Numbered from the stretch's first letter, positions 1-9,385 are shown. The stretch: DNA of 46,714 bases from a gamma proteobacterium symbiont of Ctena orbiculata (GCA_003094555.1 NATW01000129.1:1-46714), one strand, 5' to 3'. Notes: a model not told the origin generated them from the letters alone. Numbers and translations: made by a program.

Positions 1-2
1 TG

Positions 3-2075
3 GTATCCGATCCCATGACCGACAGCATCCTGCTGTATGTGGAGGGAATCAAGAATGCCCGACGTTTCATGAGCGGTTTGCGGGCTGCGGCACGCATCAA
101 GCCGGTTATCGTACTCAAGGTGGGTCGCCATGCGGCGGGGGCGGAGGCCTCCATGTCTCATACCGGCGCCCTGGTTGGCAGCGATGAGACCTTTGCAGCC
201 GCCCTCTCCCGTTCCGGTGTATTACGGGTGGAAACGGTCACCCAGCTATTCTCTGCCGCCAAGGCACTCTCCTCCCGTTATCGCGTCTATGGGGACAGGC
301 TGGCGATCATCACCAATGGCGGCGGTCCTGGAGTCATGGCCGCTGACCGGGCCTCGGATCTGAATATCGAGCTGGCGGAATTCGGTGGCGAGACGATTAC
401 TGAATTGAACAAAGTCCTGCCGGATGTCTGGTCCCATGGAAATCCCGTGGACATCATTGGTGACGCACCCCCCGAGCGCTATCGTGCCGCGGTCGATACC
501 TGCCTTAACGACCCGGGTGTGGATGGCACCATCGTTATTCTTACCCCGCAGGCGATGACCGAACCTGAAGAGGTTGCCAATGCCCTGATCGATCTGGCGG
601 ATCACCACAAGAAACCGATCCTCACCAGCTGGATGGGGGGAAATCAGGTGGAAAGCGCACGCAAACTATTCAACAACGCCAAGCTTCCCACCTTCCGCAC
701 CCTGGAGAATGCCGTTGACGCCTTCTCCTATCTCTCTTCCTACCAGAAGAATCAGCGCCTGCTGCTGCAAACACCAGCCAAGAGTTCCAGGCGACACATC
801 GACCCCGATACGGAAGGTGCAAGACTGATCATCGAAAGCGCCCTGGCTGAACAACGTAAAATCCTTACCGAACCCGAATCATTCGCCCTGCTCGGTGCCT
901 TCCGTATCAACGCGGTGCGTAACGGTATCGCCCGTTCCGCCAATGAGGCGCTGATCCTGGCTGAATCGATCGGATTTCCCGTCGCCATGAAGATCTACTC
1001 CCCCGACATCTCCCATAAATCCGATGCCGGCGGCATTCGACTCAATATCAGTAACGCCCAGGTTGTGCGCAGCACCTATCGCGATCTGATCGAACAGGTC
1101 AAGGAGACCCGCCCCGAGGCAAATGTGGAGGGGGTAACCGTTGAACAGATGTATCAAAGCCCGAATGGACGGGAACTGCTCATCGGCATCGTACGTGATC
1201 CGGTGTTCGGACCGGTGATCAGCTTCGGCAGCGGCGGCACCGCCGTGGAGGTGATGGGCGACTCGGCCATCGCCCTGCCACCCCTCAACCGCCGCCTCGC
1301 CAGCGACCTGATCGATCGTACCAAGGCCGCTAAACTGCTAAGTCAATTCCGGCATATGCCCCCCGCCAACCGGGAAGCACTGATCGATGTGTTGTTGCGG
1401 GTCTCCACCATGGCCTGTGAACTACCCTGGATCCAGGAGATGGACATCAATCCCCTGATTGTCGACGACCAGGGGGCGATTGCCGTGGATGCACGCATCC
1501 GGGTCGATTTCCCACGTCCCTCCACCGACCCTTACAACCATCTGGCCATCCACCCCTACCCGGTCAACCTGGTCAACCGCACCCAGTTGCCCAACGGCAC
1601 CAATATCGTGATCAGACCAATCCGGCCGGAGGATGCCGACCTGGAACAGACCTTCACCCGTCAGCTCTCCGACGAGGCGAAATATTTCCGCTTTATGAGT
1701 TCCATTCAGGAGCTGACCCCGGAGATGCTGACACGCTTCACCCAGATCGATTACCACAACGAGATGGCGCTGATCGCGGTCACCGAGGATGACAACCATG
1801 AAATCGAATTGGGTGTCTCCCGCTATGTGATCAATCCGGACAAGAAGAGCTGTGAGTTCGCCCTGGTGGTATCCGATCAGTGGCAGCGCCAGGGGATCGG
1901 CCATAAGCTCATGCATCAGCTGATGGAGATCGCCCGGGATCGTGGCCTGGAGAAGATGGAGGGAGAGGTATTGAGTAATAATTTCAAGATGCTGGATCTG
2001 ATGAAGTCGCTCTATTTCGGTATCTCCACATCACCGGAGGACAGCAGCATAAAACAGGTTGTGGTGGATCTGTAG
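3..2075 (+). CDS. Acyl-CoA synthetase (NDP-forming)/GNAT fusion, Pat-like protein acetyltransferase, 5' truncated
   Basis: The reading frame is open to the left window edge, so only the last 690 or so residues are present. Relatives such as E. coli PatZ/YfiQ are near 890 residues; the missing part would hold the N-terminal CoA-binding domain. Visible in order are the succinyl-CoA-ligase-like flavodoxin domain (SHTGALVGSDE and NGGGPGVMAADR motifs), an ATP-grasp domain in the middle, and a C-terminal GNAT domain with the acetyl-CoA loop WQRQGIGHKL. The SHTGAL histidine sits where NDP-forming synthetases carry their phosphohistidine; whether it is used here is unknown. By family it acetylates lysines of metabolic enzymes such as acetyl-CoA synthetase. 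The ATG at 15 is internal and not the true start. Confidence 0.85.
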   Translation, partial: VSDPMTDSILLYVEGIKNARRFMSGLRAAARIKPVIVLKVGRHAAGAEASMSHTGALVGSDETFAAALSRSGVLRVETVTQLFSAAKALSSRYRVYGDRLAIITNGGGPGVMAADRASDLNIELAEFGGETITELNKVLPDVWSHGNPVDIIGDAPPERYRAAVDTCLNDPGVDGTIVILTPQAMTEPEEVANALIDLADHHKKPILTSWMGGNQVESARKLFNNAKLPTFRTLENAVDAFSYLSSYQKNQRLLLQTPAKSSRRHIDPDTEGARLIIESALAEQRKILTEPESFALLGAFRINAVRNGIARSANEALILAESIGFPVAMKIYSPDISHKSDAGGIRLNISNAQVVRSTYRDLIEQVKETRPEANVEGVTVEQMYQSPNGRELLIGIVRDPVFGPVISFGSGGTAVEVMGDSAIALPPLNRRLASDLIDRTKAAKLLSQFRHMPPANREALIDVLLRVSTMACELPWIQEMDINPLIVDDQGAIAVDARIRVDFPRPSTDPYNHLAIHPYPVNLVNRTQLPNGTNIVIRPIRPEDADLEQTFTRQLSDEAKYFRFMSSIQELTPEMLTRFTQIDYHNEMALIAVTEDDNHEIELGVSRYVINPDKKSCEFALVVSDQWQRQGIGHKLMHQLMEIARDRGLEKMEGEVLSNNFKMLDLMKSLYFGISTSPEDSSIKQVVVDL

Positions 2076-2131
2076 GGTGCGGCAAGCCCCACCCTACATT
2101 TTTTCGTCTTCTTTTCTGTTCGTCAGGCACG

Positions 2132-2167
2132 AAAAAGCCGCCCTGTCATAGAACAGGGCGGCTTTTT
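2132..2167. terminator. Bidirectional intrinsic terminator
   Basis: A perfect 15-bp inverted repeat (arms 2132-2146 and 2153-2167, loop of 6) has an A-run on the left and a T-run on the right. It can stop the plus-strand acetyltransferase transcript and the minus-strand rplS operon transcript alike. Confidence 0.9.
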
Positions 2168-2188
2168 TCAGCACTGTAAGGTTGCGGC

Positions 2189-2533
2189 TTAGATCTTCTC
2201 TTTGATCCGTGCGGCTTTTCCGGTGCGGCCACGCAGATAGTAGAGTTTCGCCCGGCGCACATCACCACGACGGGTCACCTTGATGGAGGCCACAGTTGGG
2301 CTATAGGTCTGAAAAACACGCTCAACACCCTCACCGTGAGAGATCTTGCGAACGGTGAATGCTGAGTTGAGGCCACGGTTGCGCTTGGCGATCACTATGC
2401 CTTCGAAGGCCTGCAGGCGTTCACGCTGGCCCTCCTTAACCCGAACTTGAACCACAACGGTATCACCGGGGCCAAAATCTGGAACCTCACGCCCCATCTG
2501 CTCGGCTTCGAGTTCTGCGATGATATTGCTCAT
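2189..2533 (-). CDS. rplS: 50S ribosomal protein L19
   Basis: A 114-residue protein of normal length for bL19, a component of the large ribosomal subunit near the 30S interface. Family signatures are [13 protein letters not shown] near residue 23, [16 protein letters not shown], and the basic C-terminus [22 protein letters not shown] shape. It is the last gene of rpsP-rimM-trmD-rplS, starting 3 bases after the trmD stop, and is followed by the bidirectional terminator at 2132-2167. Confidence 0.97.
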   Translation of the reverse strand: MSNIIAELEAEQMGREVPDFGPGDTVVVQVRVKEGQRERLQAFEGIVIAKRNRGLNSAFTVRKISHGEGVERVFQTYSPTVASIKVTRRGDVRRAKLYYLRGRTGKAARIKEKI

Positions 2534-2536
2534 GGT

Positions 2537-3298
2537 CTATTGCTCCTGTGTCTGCTCCGCGTCTCCCGACGCAGCAATGATTTCTGCTATTAACTTCTCT
2601 TCTTCAACCGTCATCTGACGGCCCTGCAACAGATCGGGACGTCTTTCGCGGGTACGTTTCAGTGCCTGCTGCAGACGCCAGCGCCGTATGGCGTTGTGGT
2701 TTCCACCTTGCAGTACCTCCGGTACCGACATGCCATCGATCTGCTCAGGACGGGTATAGTGCGGACAATCCAGCAACCCGTCCATGAATGAATCCTGTTG
2801 TGCGGAATCGGCATCCCCCAGGGCACCGGGAATCAGCCTTATCAGCGCATCCAAAACCACCATCGCGGCAAGCTCGCCGCCACTTAACACATAGTCGCCT
2901 ATGGACCACTCTTCATCCACATAGCGCTCTATAATGCGTTCATCCACACCTTCATAGCGGCCTGCTATCAGTAGCAGTGGTTGTCGACTCTCAACTACCG
3001 CCTGTGCCCGCTGTTGATCGAACCTCTCTCCCTGTGGGCTCAGATAGATCATCTTCGCCTGCGGAGATGCCTGCAATGCCGCATCGATTGCCTGCTGCAG
3101 CGGCTGGTACTTCATCACCATGCCGGGTCCACCGCCATAGGGCCGATCATCCACCGTGCGATGCACATCCTTGGTGTAGTCACGCGGGTTCCAGAGTTCG
3201 ATCTGTGCCAGTTGGCGACCGATCGCCCTGGCTACGACACCCTCCTTGGTCAGGGCATCGAACATAGCCGGCATCAGCGTGACCAGGTCGAATCGCAT
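2537..3298 (-). CDS. trmD: tRNA (guanine-37-N1)-methyltransferase
   Basis: TrmD uses SAM to methylate G37 of tRNAs with G36, which prevents +1 frameshifting. The 253 residues match the family length. The trefoil-knot SAM site is visible: [25 protein letters not shown] and [12 protein letters not shown]. The start codon overlaps the rimM stop by one base (TGATG), so translation is probably coupled. Confidence 0.97.
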   Translation of the reverse strand: MRFDLVTLMPAMFDALTKEGVVARAIGRQLAQIELWNPRDYTKDVHRTVDDRPYGGGPGMVMKYQPLQQAIDAALQASPQAKMIYLSPQGERFDQQRAQAVVESRQPLLLIAGRYEGVDERIIERYVDEEWSIGDYVLSGGELAAMVVLDALIRLIPGALGDADSAQQDSFMDGLLDCPHYTRPEQIDGMSVPEVLQGGNHNAIRRWRLQQALKRTRERRPDLLQGRQMTVEEEKLIAEIIAASGDAEQTQEQ

Positions 3299-3804
3299 CA
3301 GAACTCCGGGTCCCAGTCCACGGTAATCCGCCCGTGTTCCAGATCCACCTCCTGTATGGCCTCTCCCGTGGTGTAGGGTATCAACCGTTCACGCTCACCG
3401 CGGACCACCATGACATCGTTGGCCCCGGTCTCGAAGAGGTGAGAGACGACACCCAGTTCGACCCCTTCGAGGTTCACCACCCGCAATCCTTGCAGATCGG
3501 TCCAGTAGTATTCGCCAGATTCCAGTGCCGGTAGCTGCTCACGCTGGACAGCGATGTCACACTCCACCAGGGGCGCGGCAAGATCCCGGTCATCGATTCC
3601 CTGCAGTTGGGCGACTACGCCCTTGCCCTGGCTGCGACCGGCAATCAGCTTGTAGTGCCTCCAATCACCCCCCTGTTTGAGATACCAATCCCGATAGCGG
3701 ACGATTCCCTCTCTCGGTGAGGTATGGGAGTAGATCTTTAGCCAACCCCTGACACCAAACAGGCCAGAAACCCGGCCCATTATTATCAACTCATCTTGCG
3801 GCAT
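3298..3804 (-). CDS. rimM: 16S rRNA processing protein RimM
   Basis: RimM assists maturation of the 30S subunit head and binds ribosomal protein S19. At 168 residues it is of normal length. The N-terminal barrel begins with [17 protein letters not shown], and the C-terminal PRC-barrel carries [13 protein letters not shown] and [11 protein letters not shown]. It lies second in the ribosomal operon, about 50 bases after rpsP, and overlaps trmD by one base. Confidence 0.95.
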   Translation of the reverse strand: MPQDELIIMGRVSGLFGVRGWLKIYSHTSPREGIVRYRDWYLKQGGDWRHYKLIAGRSQGKGVVAQLQGIDDRDLAAPLVECDIAVQREQLPALESGEYYWTDLQGLRVVNLEGVELGVVSHLFETGANDVMVVRGERERLIPYTTGEAIQEVDLEHGRITVDWDPEF

Positions 3805-3853
3805 CTTCTCCGTCCCTCTATGGGGCTTCCACCCGGGACGGGATGACTGACTG

Positions 3854-4105
3854 TCAGGCTGCCTGTTTAGCTGCCTGTTTCAGTAGCGCCGTCACCCGCT
3901 CGCTCGGCTGCGCACCCTTGGATACCCAGTGCTGCACGCGCTCCTGATCGACCCGCAGCTCCTCTTCGCCGCCGACCGCAACAGGATTGAAGAAACCGAG
4001 ACGTTCAATATAGCGACCGTCACGCGCATTGCGACTGTCGGTCACCACAATGTGGTAAAAGGGTCGCTTCTTCGCGCCGGTTCTTGAAAGGCGTATGGTT
4101 ACCAT
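3854..4105 (-). CDS. rpsP: 30S ribosomal protein S16
   Basis: An 83-residue bS16, an assembly protein of the small subunit. The N-terminus [20 protein letters not shown] and the [14 protein letters not shown] motif are diagnostic. It is the first gene of the operon and lies directly downstream of the sigma-70-type promoter at 4163-4190. Confidence 0.97.
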   Translation of the reverse strand: MVTIRLSRTGAKKRPFYHIVVTDSRNARDGRYIERLGFFNPVAVGGEEELRVDQERVQHWVSKGAQPSERVTALLKQAAKQAA

Positions 4106-4162
4106 TGATGTATCCTTAGAAATTCGCTAACACACCGGAACCTGCCCGGCGGGAAACGGCGT

Positions 4163-4190
4163 ATTATAACCAACTTTGAGCCGATGTGAA
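4163..4190 (-). promoter_or_regulatory. Sigma-70-type promoter of the rpsP operon
   Basis: On the minus strand a consensus -10 (TATAAT, 4163-4168) follows a -35-like TTCACA (4185-4190) after a 16-base spacer. Transcription would start near 4156, about 50 bases before the rpsP ATG. Confidence 0.65.
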
Positions 4191-4194
4191 GAAA

Positions 4195-4318
4195 AATTTT
4201 GAATGTTGGATTATGACTTTTGAATTGGTGGAGTGGGCTTCACGCATAACTTAATTTGATTGAGATGTGAGTGCAGAGAACCCATCAATTCAAAATACAA
4301 TATTCAAAATTCATAATT
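4195..4318. repeat. AT-rich imperfect palindromic element
   Basis: Two arms of about 37 bases (4195-4231 and 4281-4318) are imperfect inverted copies of each other. Shared blocks are TTTTGAAT and TTTTGAATTG(A/G)TGG. The middle is about 50 bases of unrelated sequence. The element fills the gap between ffh and the rpsP promoter and is far richer in A/T than its surroundings. It may be a small non-autonomous repeat or a strong RNA hairpin. I cannot see other copies in this window. Confidence 0.5.
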
Positions 4319-4334
4319 AAAACAATATCTTGAA

Positions 4335-5717
4335 TCAGAATGGAAAACCGCCGCCGCCCGGTGGCATCCCCCCGCCCGGAAAGCGACCCGCCATCCCCTT
4401 CATCATCTTTTTCATGCCGCCGCCCTTCATCTTTTTCATCATTTTCTGCATCTGCATGAATTGTTTGAGCAATTTGTTTACATCCTGCACCTGGGTACCG
4501 GACCCGGCGGCGATCCGCCGTTTGCGGGAACCCTTGATCACGGCGGGAAAGGAGCGCTCGTGGGGGGTCATGGAGTTGATGATGGCGATCAGGCGGCCAA
4601 TCTCTTTGTCGTTCACCTGATTTTTCACATGATCGGGTATCTCTCCCATGCCCGGCAACTTGTCCAGCAGACCGCTCATACCCCCCATATTGGCCATCTG
4701 CAGCATCTGCTCCTTGAAATCCTCCAGATCGAATCCCTTGCCCTTCTGGAGTTTTTTCGCCAGTTTGGTCGCCTTCTCCTGATCGACCTTGCGACCCACC
4801 TCCTCCACCAGGCTGAGGACATCGCCCATGCCTAGGATGCGCGACGCGATTCGATCAGGGTGAAAGGCCTCCAGGGCATCGGTCTTTTCACCCACACCGA
4901 TAAACTTGATCGGCTTGCCGGTGATCTGGCGTATCGACAACGCGGCCCCGCCACGGGCATCGCCATCGGCCTTGGTCAGAATCACACCTGTCAGGGGTAG
5001 CGCATCGTTGAAGGCCTTGGCGGTATTGGCCGCATCCTGTCCGGTCATACTATCCACGACGAACAGGGTCTCCACCGGATCGAGGGCCTGATGGAGCTGC
5101 TTGATTTCACCCATCATCTGCTCATCCACGTGCAGTCTGCCGGCGGTATCCACAATCAGTACCTCGGCAAATCCCTTGGCCGCCACCTTGACCGCCCGAT
5201 GGGCGATATTCAGGGGCTTCTCATCGCCCGAACTGGGTATGAAATCGACTCCCACGTCCCGGGCCAGGGTCGCCAGCTGATCTATCGCCGCCGGTCGGTA
5301 GACGTCACAGCTCACCACGCTGATCTTCTTTTTCCCCTGCTGCAGCAACCAGCGTGCGAGCTTGGCCACACTGGTGGTCTTACCCGAGCCCTGTAACCCC
5401 GCCATCAGGATTACCGCCGGTGGCTGTGCCGCCAGATCGAGGGCCTCGTTGGCCTCACCCATCACATGAATCAACTCGTCATTGACGATCTTTATCAAGG
5501 TCTGGCCCGGGGTGAGGCTCTTCATGACCTCCTCACCGGTCGCTTTCCGCTTCACCTGATCGATGAATTCACGCACCACAGGCAGGGCCACATCGGCCTC
5601 CAGCAGCGCCATGCGCACCTCGCGCATGGTCTCCTTGATATTGTCATCCGTGAGACGGCCCTGGCCGCGAAGATTGGTGAGCACCTTGCCCAGCCGTTGA
5701 GTCAGATTGTCAAACAT
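4335..5717 (-). CDS. ffh: Signal recognition particle protein Ffh
   Basis: Ffh binds 4.5S RNA and the signal sequences of nascent membrane proteins and docks with FtsY. The 460-residue protein has an N-domain, a GTPase G-domain (GLQGSGKTT near 107, DTAGRLHVDEQM, TKADGDARGG), and a methionine-rich M-domain. It ends in a Met/Lys/Gly-rich tail (FMQMQKMMKKMKGGGMKKMM). I place the start at the ATG at 5717, which has an AGGA ribosome site 6 bases upstream. A TTG start 24 bases earlier would add eight unlikely residues. Confidence 0.97.
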   Translation of the reverse strand: MFDNLTQRLGKVLTNLRGQGRLTDDNIKETMREVRMALLEADVALPVVREFIDQVKRKATGEEVMKSLTPGQTLIKIVNDELIHVMGEANEALDLAAQPPAVILMAGLQGSGKTTSVAKLARWLLQQGKKKISVVSCDVYRPAAIDQLATLARDVGVDFIPSSGDEKPLNIAHRAVKVAAKGFAEVLIVDTAGRLHVDEQMMGEIKQLHQALDPVETLFVVDSMTGQDAANTAKAFNDALPLTGVILTKADGDARGGAALSIRQITGKPIKFIGVGEKTDALEAFHPDRIASRILGMGDVLSLVEEVGRKVDQEKATKLAKKLQKGKGFDLEDFKEQMLQMANMGGMSGLLDKLPGMGEIPDHVKNQVNDKEIGRLIAIINSMTPHERSFPAVIKGSRKRRIAAGSGTQVQDVNKLLKQFMQMQKMMKKMKGGGMKKMMKGMAGRFPGGGMPPGGGGFPF

Positions 5718-5747
5718 GGTTGTCCTAATGGGTACGAACAATAAATC

Positions 5748-5756
5748 AGTATACCA
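5748..5756 (-). promoter_or_regulatory. Probable extended -10 promoter of ffh
   Basis: The minus strand reads TGGTATACT, an extended -10 element (TGn followed by a -10 differing from TATAAT at one position), about 30 bases before the ffh ATG. No good -35 is seen. Confidence 0.45.
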
Positions 5757-5872
5757 GTCCGAGAGAATTACTCCCTATCTCTTTCACAGCAAGTGGAAAA
5801 TATGCGAATATCGCGGCTTATTCCCATCTACCAGGGCCTGCTGACAGACCCGAGTTAAGGATTTACAGGATC

Positions 5873-6667
5873 TTGATCGCCACACTCGCCATTATCACCT
5901 ATCTAGCCGCCGGCTCGATCCTGGCACTCCGGCTGTTCCGAAATCAGGAAGGCTCGAAGCTGCCCCGCGCCCTGGCGCTGGGTGTGGGATTTCTCGGGGT
6001 GGCCCTGCATGCCGTTCCCCACTATCAAAACCTCATCTCATCCTCCGGTATCAATTTGGGCATTTTCAATGCCATGTCCCTGATCGCCTGGACCATCACC
6101 CTGCTGCTATTGGTCTCCAGCATCAGTAAGCCGGTTGAGAACCTGGGCATTGTCATCATGCCCCTGGCAGCGATTGCCCTCTATCTGGAGAGCCGCTATC
6201 AGACGGTTCACTTCATCACCGACCAGGTCTCCAGCGGTTTGACCATCCATATCCTGGTCTCCATGCTGGCCTATAGCCTCTTCGCCCTGGCCAGTGTGCA
6301 GGCGATATTGCTCGCCATTCAGGATCACCACCTGCGGCAACGCCATCCTGGCGGCTTCATTCGCGCCCTGCCTCCCCTGCAGACCATGGAGAGCCTGCTG
6401 TTCGAAATGATTGCGGTGGGATTCGTGTTGCTGAGCCTGGCCCTGCTATCCGGATTCGCTTTTCTGGAAAATATGTTTGAGCAGCACCTTGCCCATAAGA
6501 CGGTACTTTCGATTATCGCCTGGGTTGTCTTCGGTACCCTGTTATGGGGGCGTTATCGCTTTGGTTGGCGGGGCCAGAAGGCGCTGATCTGGACCCTCAG
6601 CGGATTTGTGGTACTGATGCTCGCCTACTTCGGCAGCAAGGTGGTAATTGAGTTGATTCTCAGCTGA
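5873..6667 (+). CDS. CcsA/YpjD-family cytochrome c assembly-like membrane protein
   Basis: A 264-residue integral membrane protein with about eight hydrophobic segments. It resembles the CcsA/HemX part of cytochrome c assembly proteins and E. coli YpjD, which is also a neighbour of ffh. No clear tryptophan-rich WWD haem motif is visible, so a direct role in haem delivery is uncertain. The predicted start is TTG at 5873; no earlier ATG lies in frame, and the ribosome site is weak, so the N-terminus is approximate. It is transcribed divergently from ffh. Confidence 0.75.
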   Translation: MIATLAIITYLAAGSILALRLFRNQEGSKLPRALALGVGFLGVALHAVPHYQNLISSSGINLGIFNAMSLIAWTITLLLLVSSISKPVENLGIVIMPLAAIALYLESRYQTVHFITDQVSSGLTIHILVSMLAYSLFALASVQAILLAIQDHHLRQRHPGGFIRALPPLQTMESLLFEMIAVGFVLLSLALLSGFAFLENMFEQHLAHKTVLSIIAWVVFGTLLWGRYRFGWRGQKALIWTLSGFVVLMLAYFGSKVVIELILS

Positions 6668-6710
6668 GATGATTCTGTCGGGAGAGGATTAACGGTATGC
6701 GGGGACGGAT

Positions 6711-7025
6711 TCAATCCTGAGCCTGTTTCCGATAGGCCTGGATCGCATCCCTTCCGAGTTTCAGCTTTTTCCCGTCTTTCATGACACCCTCCCTGGCCTC
6801 TTCGCAAATTGCCACTGTGCAGTCATTCAGCGCCACTATCTGTTGCACCCTTTCCTCAAATCCCTCGCTGCGGGACGCTTCAGGATCGGCGAAGATCGCC
6901 TTCAGGGTCTGCATGCGCTTCTGGTCCAGCTGCTCCAGCTCAGACCACTGCTCCTCCCCGGCCAGGCGGAGAATCTCTTGGCTCAACTCAAAGGCACGTT
7001 TCAGGTTCTGATCCAGCGTAGGCAC
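6711..7025 (-). CDS. fliT: Probable flagellar chaperone FliT
   Basis: A 104-residue, largely helical, charged protein at the end of the fliC-flaG-fliD-fliS series, where FliT normally sits. Short LDQKRMQTLKAIF and LNDCTVAICEEAREG segments fit a helical bundle chaperone. FliT proteins hold FliD before export and can regulate flagellar transcription. Sequence conservation in this family is low, so the call relies mostly on position and size. The start is GTG at 7025, preceded by a purine-rich GGGGGAAG. Confidence 0.65.
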   Translation of the reverse strand: MPTLDQNLKRAFELSQEILRLAGEEQWSELEQLDQKRMQTLKAIFADPEASRSEGFEERVQQIVALNDCTVAICEEAREGVMKDGKKLKLGRDAIQAYRKQAQD

Positions 7026-7075
7026 GGTGCGCTTCCCCCCGCGCTTTGTAATCTAGGGTTGCTTGGGTACACCGG

Positions 7076-7498
7076 TTATTTGGTTTTCACCACGTCATTG
7101 ATGTTTTTGGCATTCTGAATGGCTTCCGGCATGGCATCCCAGGCGGTTTTGATCTCTTTCAGCAACGATGCCACTTCATCCAGAGCCTCAATATCCTGAT
7201 TGATGTTTGCCTCGAACAGACGCCGGATCATGTAGTCATAGAGCATATCGAGATTGTTGGCTATTTCCCCGCCCTGTTCAAAATCGAGGGCACCCCGCAG
7301 GGCCTCGATAACCGAGATGATCCAGTTGATCTCATTGTGTCTGGCTTCGTGCTCCTTGCGCTGAATCGACCCGCGTGCATTGGAAATCCCATCCAAGGCC
7401 CCGGTCATGAGCATCTGGACCAATCTGAATGGGGTGGCATACATGGCTTCTGATGAAGCGGCTTGACGATAACTGTTTATTGCTGAGTTACTTACCAT
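7076..7498 (-). CDS. fliS: Flagellar export chaperone FliS
   Basis: FliS binds the C-terminus of flagellin in the cytoplasm and prevents premature polymerisation. The 140 residues show family marks: AINSYRQA at the start, SSEAMYATPFRLVQMLMTGAL, and LYDYMIRRLFEANINQD. It lies 45 bases after fliD and about 50 bases before fliT. Confidence 0.93.
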   Translation of the reverse strand: MVSNSAINSYRQAASSEAMYATPFRLVQMLMTGALDGISNARGSIQRKEHEARHNEINWIISVIEALRGALDFEQGGEIANNLDMLYDYMIRRLFEANINQDIEALDEVASLLKEIKTAWDAMPEAIQNAKNINDVVKTK

Positions 7499-7543
7499 TA
7501 TTAGACCTTCAAGCTGTCTGAATTAAGCCAATCTTGTATACAC

Positions 7544-8899
7544 TCAGCTGTTCTGGATGGAAGCCAGCTGACTGGTGAGAAAGCTGCTGGTACTTTGCAG
7601 TATAGCAACCGTTTGATCCAAGGCTGCAAATTGAGCGATCAGTTTTTTCTCATAATCGTCCAGCCGCAACTCTGCCCGTTCGATCTGTGTCTGCACATTG
7701 TCCTTCTGATTGTTCAGACTTTCATCTTTGGAATCGATAACCCCGCCCACATCCAGCAGCAGATCGGCGTAGTTAAAGAAACGGTTGGCAAAACCTGTGG
7801 TTTCATCGGTCAGGATCTGCGCCACACGATCGAAATCATTGACCAATGCATCCGCTAGGTCGCTGCTATCGAGGGACAGAACACCTTCTCTATCCCTGGT
7901 GATTCCGATCTCAAACAGGTAGGCATCGGCGGCATCCACTGTCGCGACCTGATTCAGGACATCGACAAAACCCTGTCTCATCCTGCGCAGGCTACTGTCG
8001 CCCCCCAATGAACTCTCTTCCATGGCGTCGAACTCATCCATCACCGTGTTGTAGGCATCGACCAGTCCCTGGATCTTCTCCTCGATCTGGGTGTTGTCCC
8101 GGGTGATCCCGATCGAAGCACTGCCAGCGGCCACCAGTCCAATGGAAACCCCGGATATGGCGCTGGTCACCGTATTCGATGCACTGTTGACGGTAAACCC
8201 GTCGATGGTGAGCAAGGCATCCTGGGCCGTCTCCACCTGTTCCGCCAGACCGTCGCCGCCGGCACCGATATAGAACAGCCTGGAGAGGCCGTTGGCATCG
8301 GTGTTGTTGCCGTCATCCCCATCCACGAAGCTTACCGAAAAGCCATTCGCCGCACCGGTTTCCTGACTGGTGAGGATCAAGCGACTGCCACCAGCCTCAT
8401 TCAGGATGGTGGCCGCAACACCTGGGTTGTCGGCAGCGCTGTTGATGGCATCACGCAGACCCGCCAGGGTATTATTGCTGGCATCCACGGTCAGATTCAT
8501 GGTCGATCCATCGACAGTGATCGACAAGGTACCTGTACCGACTGCTGTGTTACTGTCCGCATAAGCGGAAGAGGCCAGCTTATCCCCGCTCGCCAGGTGA
8601 TCCACAACGATGTCATAACTCGACACCGCGGCGTTTTCATCGGCGCTGACGGTCACCACGGATTCGTCACTGGTGCTGGTGGAAAATGCCGCCAGACCGG
8701 TAGCGGTGGTCAGCTCTTCCACGCTGCTCTTGAAGGTATCGATAGCGCTCTTGATCAGTCCATAGTCACTGATCTGCTGATCGATCTCCTGTTCACGGGA
8801 GCGCAATTGATTGAGCGGCCGAGACTCGATCTGCAACAGCTGATTGATAATGGTGTTCCAATCGTTCCCTGAACCAATGCCTGAAAAGCCGATTGCCAT
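7544..8899 (-). CDS. fliD: Flagellar filament capping protein FliD
   Basis: FliD forms the cap under which flagellin subunits fold at the filament tip. The 451-residue protein has the N-terminal signature FSGIGSGNDWNTIINQLL, variable Thr/Ser/Asp-rich middle domains, and a heptad-like C-terminus ending in a predicted helix (residues 400-450) that packs in the filament core. Length is normal. It lies 37 bases after flaG. Confidence 0.95.
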   Translation of the reverse strand: MAIGFSGIGSGNDWNTIINQLLQIESRPLNQLRSREQEIDQQISDYGLIKSAIDTFKSSVEELTTATGLAAFSTSTSDESVVTVSADENAAVSSYDIVVDHLASGDKLASSAYADSNTAVGTGTLSITVDGSTMNLTVDASNNTLAGLRDAINSAADNPGVAATILNEAGGSRLILTSQETGAANGFSVSFVDGDDGNNTDANGLSRLFYIGAGGDGLAEQVETAQDALLTIDGFTVNSASNTVTSAISGVSIGLVAAGSASIGITRDNTQIEEKIQGLVDAYNTVMDEFDAMEESSLGGDSSLRRMRQGFVDVLNQVATVDAADAYLFEIGITRDREGVLSLDSSDLADALVNDFDRVAQILTDETTGFANRFFNYADLLLDVGGVIDSKDESLNNQKDNVQTQIERAELRLDDYEKKLIAQFAALDQTVAILQSTSSFLTSQLASIQNS

Positions 8900-8936
8900 G
8901 ATAAGCTAAGCCTCATCAAATGTATGAGTACGACGT

Positions 8937-9317
8937 TTAAACCTTGTCATCCAGCAAGACGCCCGGTAACAGCTCATCCTGCATCTCCTCAATATGGGAA
9001 ATAACATGCAAGACCTGTTCCGGAGGTATCTGCCTGACCAATTCACCGGTTTCGGAGTCGACCACCCGTATAACCTGGGTGCCGGTTTCCTGATCGATGC
9101 TGAACTCGAGATTCCGATTGACCATCTGCGTCAGGTTTTCGACATTGAGCGCCAGTTCTTTGCTGTCGATAACCAATGCTTGCTCAATTTCCGCTGCCGG
9201 TTTCTTTTCCACCTCTACTGAGGGAGTCTGAACTTGCACAGCAGGAGTCGCAGCAGTCTTGGAGACCTCACGTTTGTAGCCATACTCATTGGCTAAATTG
9301 TTGATTACGTTTGACAT
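8937..9317 (-). CDS. flaG: FlaG family protein
   Basis: A 126-residue protein with the FlaG core NRNLEFSIDQETGTQVIRVVDSETG followed by IRQIPPEQVL-type sequence. FlaG influences filament length in polar flagellates and is typically encoded between fliC and fliD, as here. I chose the ATG at 9317, which has an AGGG ribosome site, over a GTG six bases upstream. Confidence 0.9.
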   Translation of the reverse strand: MSNVINNLANEYGYKREVSKTAATPAVQVQTPSVEVEKKPAAEIEQALVIDSKELALNVENLTQMVNRNLEFSIDQETGTQVIRVVDSETGELVRQIPPEQVLHVISHIEEMQDELLPGVLLDDKV

Positions 9318-9350
9318 GATCACACCCTATCCATCTGAGGGTTTATGCAT

Positions 9351-9375
9351 GGGGGCGGCTCACTGTGCCACCCCC
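9351..9375 (-). terminator. Strong hairpin directly downstream of fliC
   Basis: A 9-bp stem (9351-9359 with 9367-9375) closes a 7-base loop. In the minus-strand RNA the only non-Watson-Crick pair is a G-U, while the plus-strand RNA would have an A-C mismatch. This suggests it works in the fliC transcript. No U-run follows, so it is more likely a 3' stabiliser or attenuator between fliC and flaG than a full terminator. Confidence 0.55.
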
Positions 9376-9385
9376 ACGGTCATGC

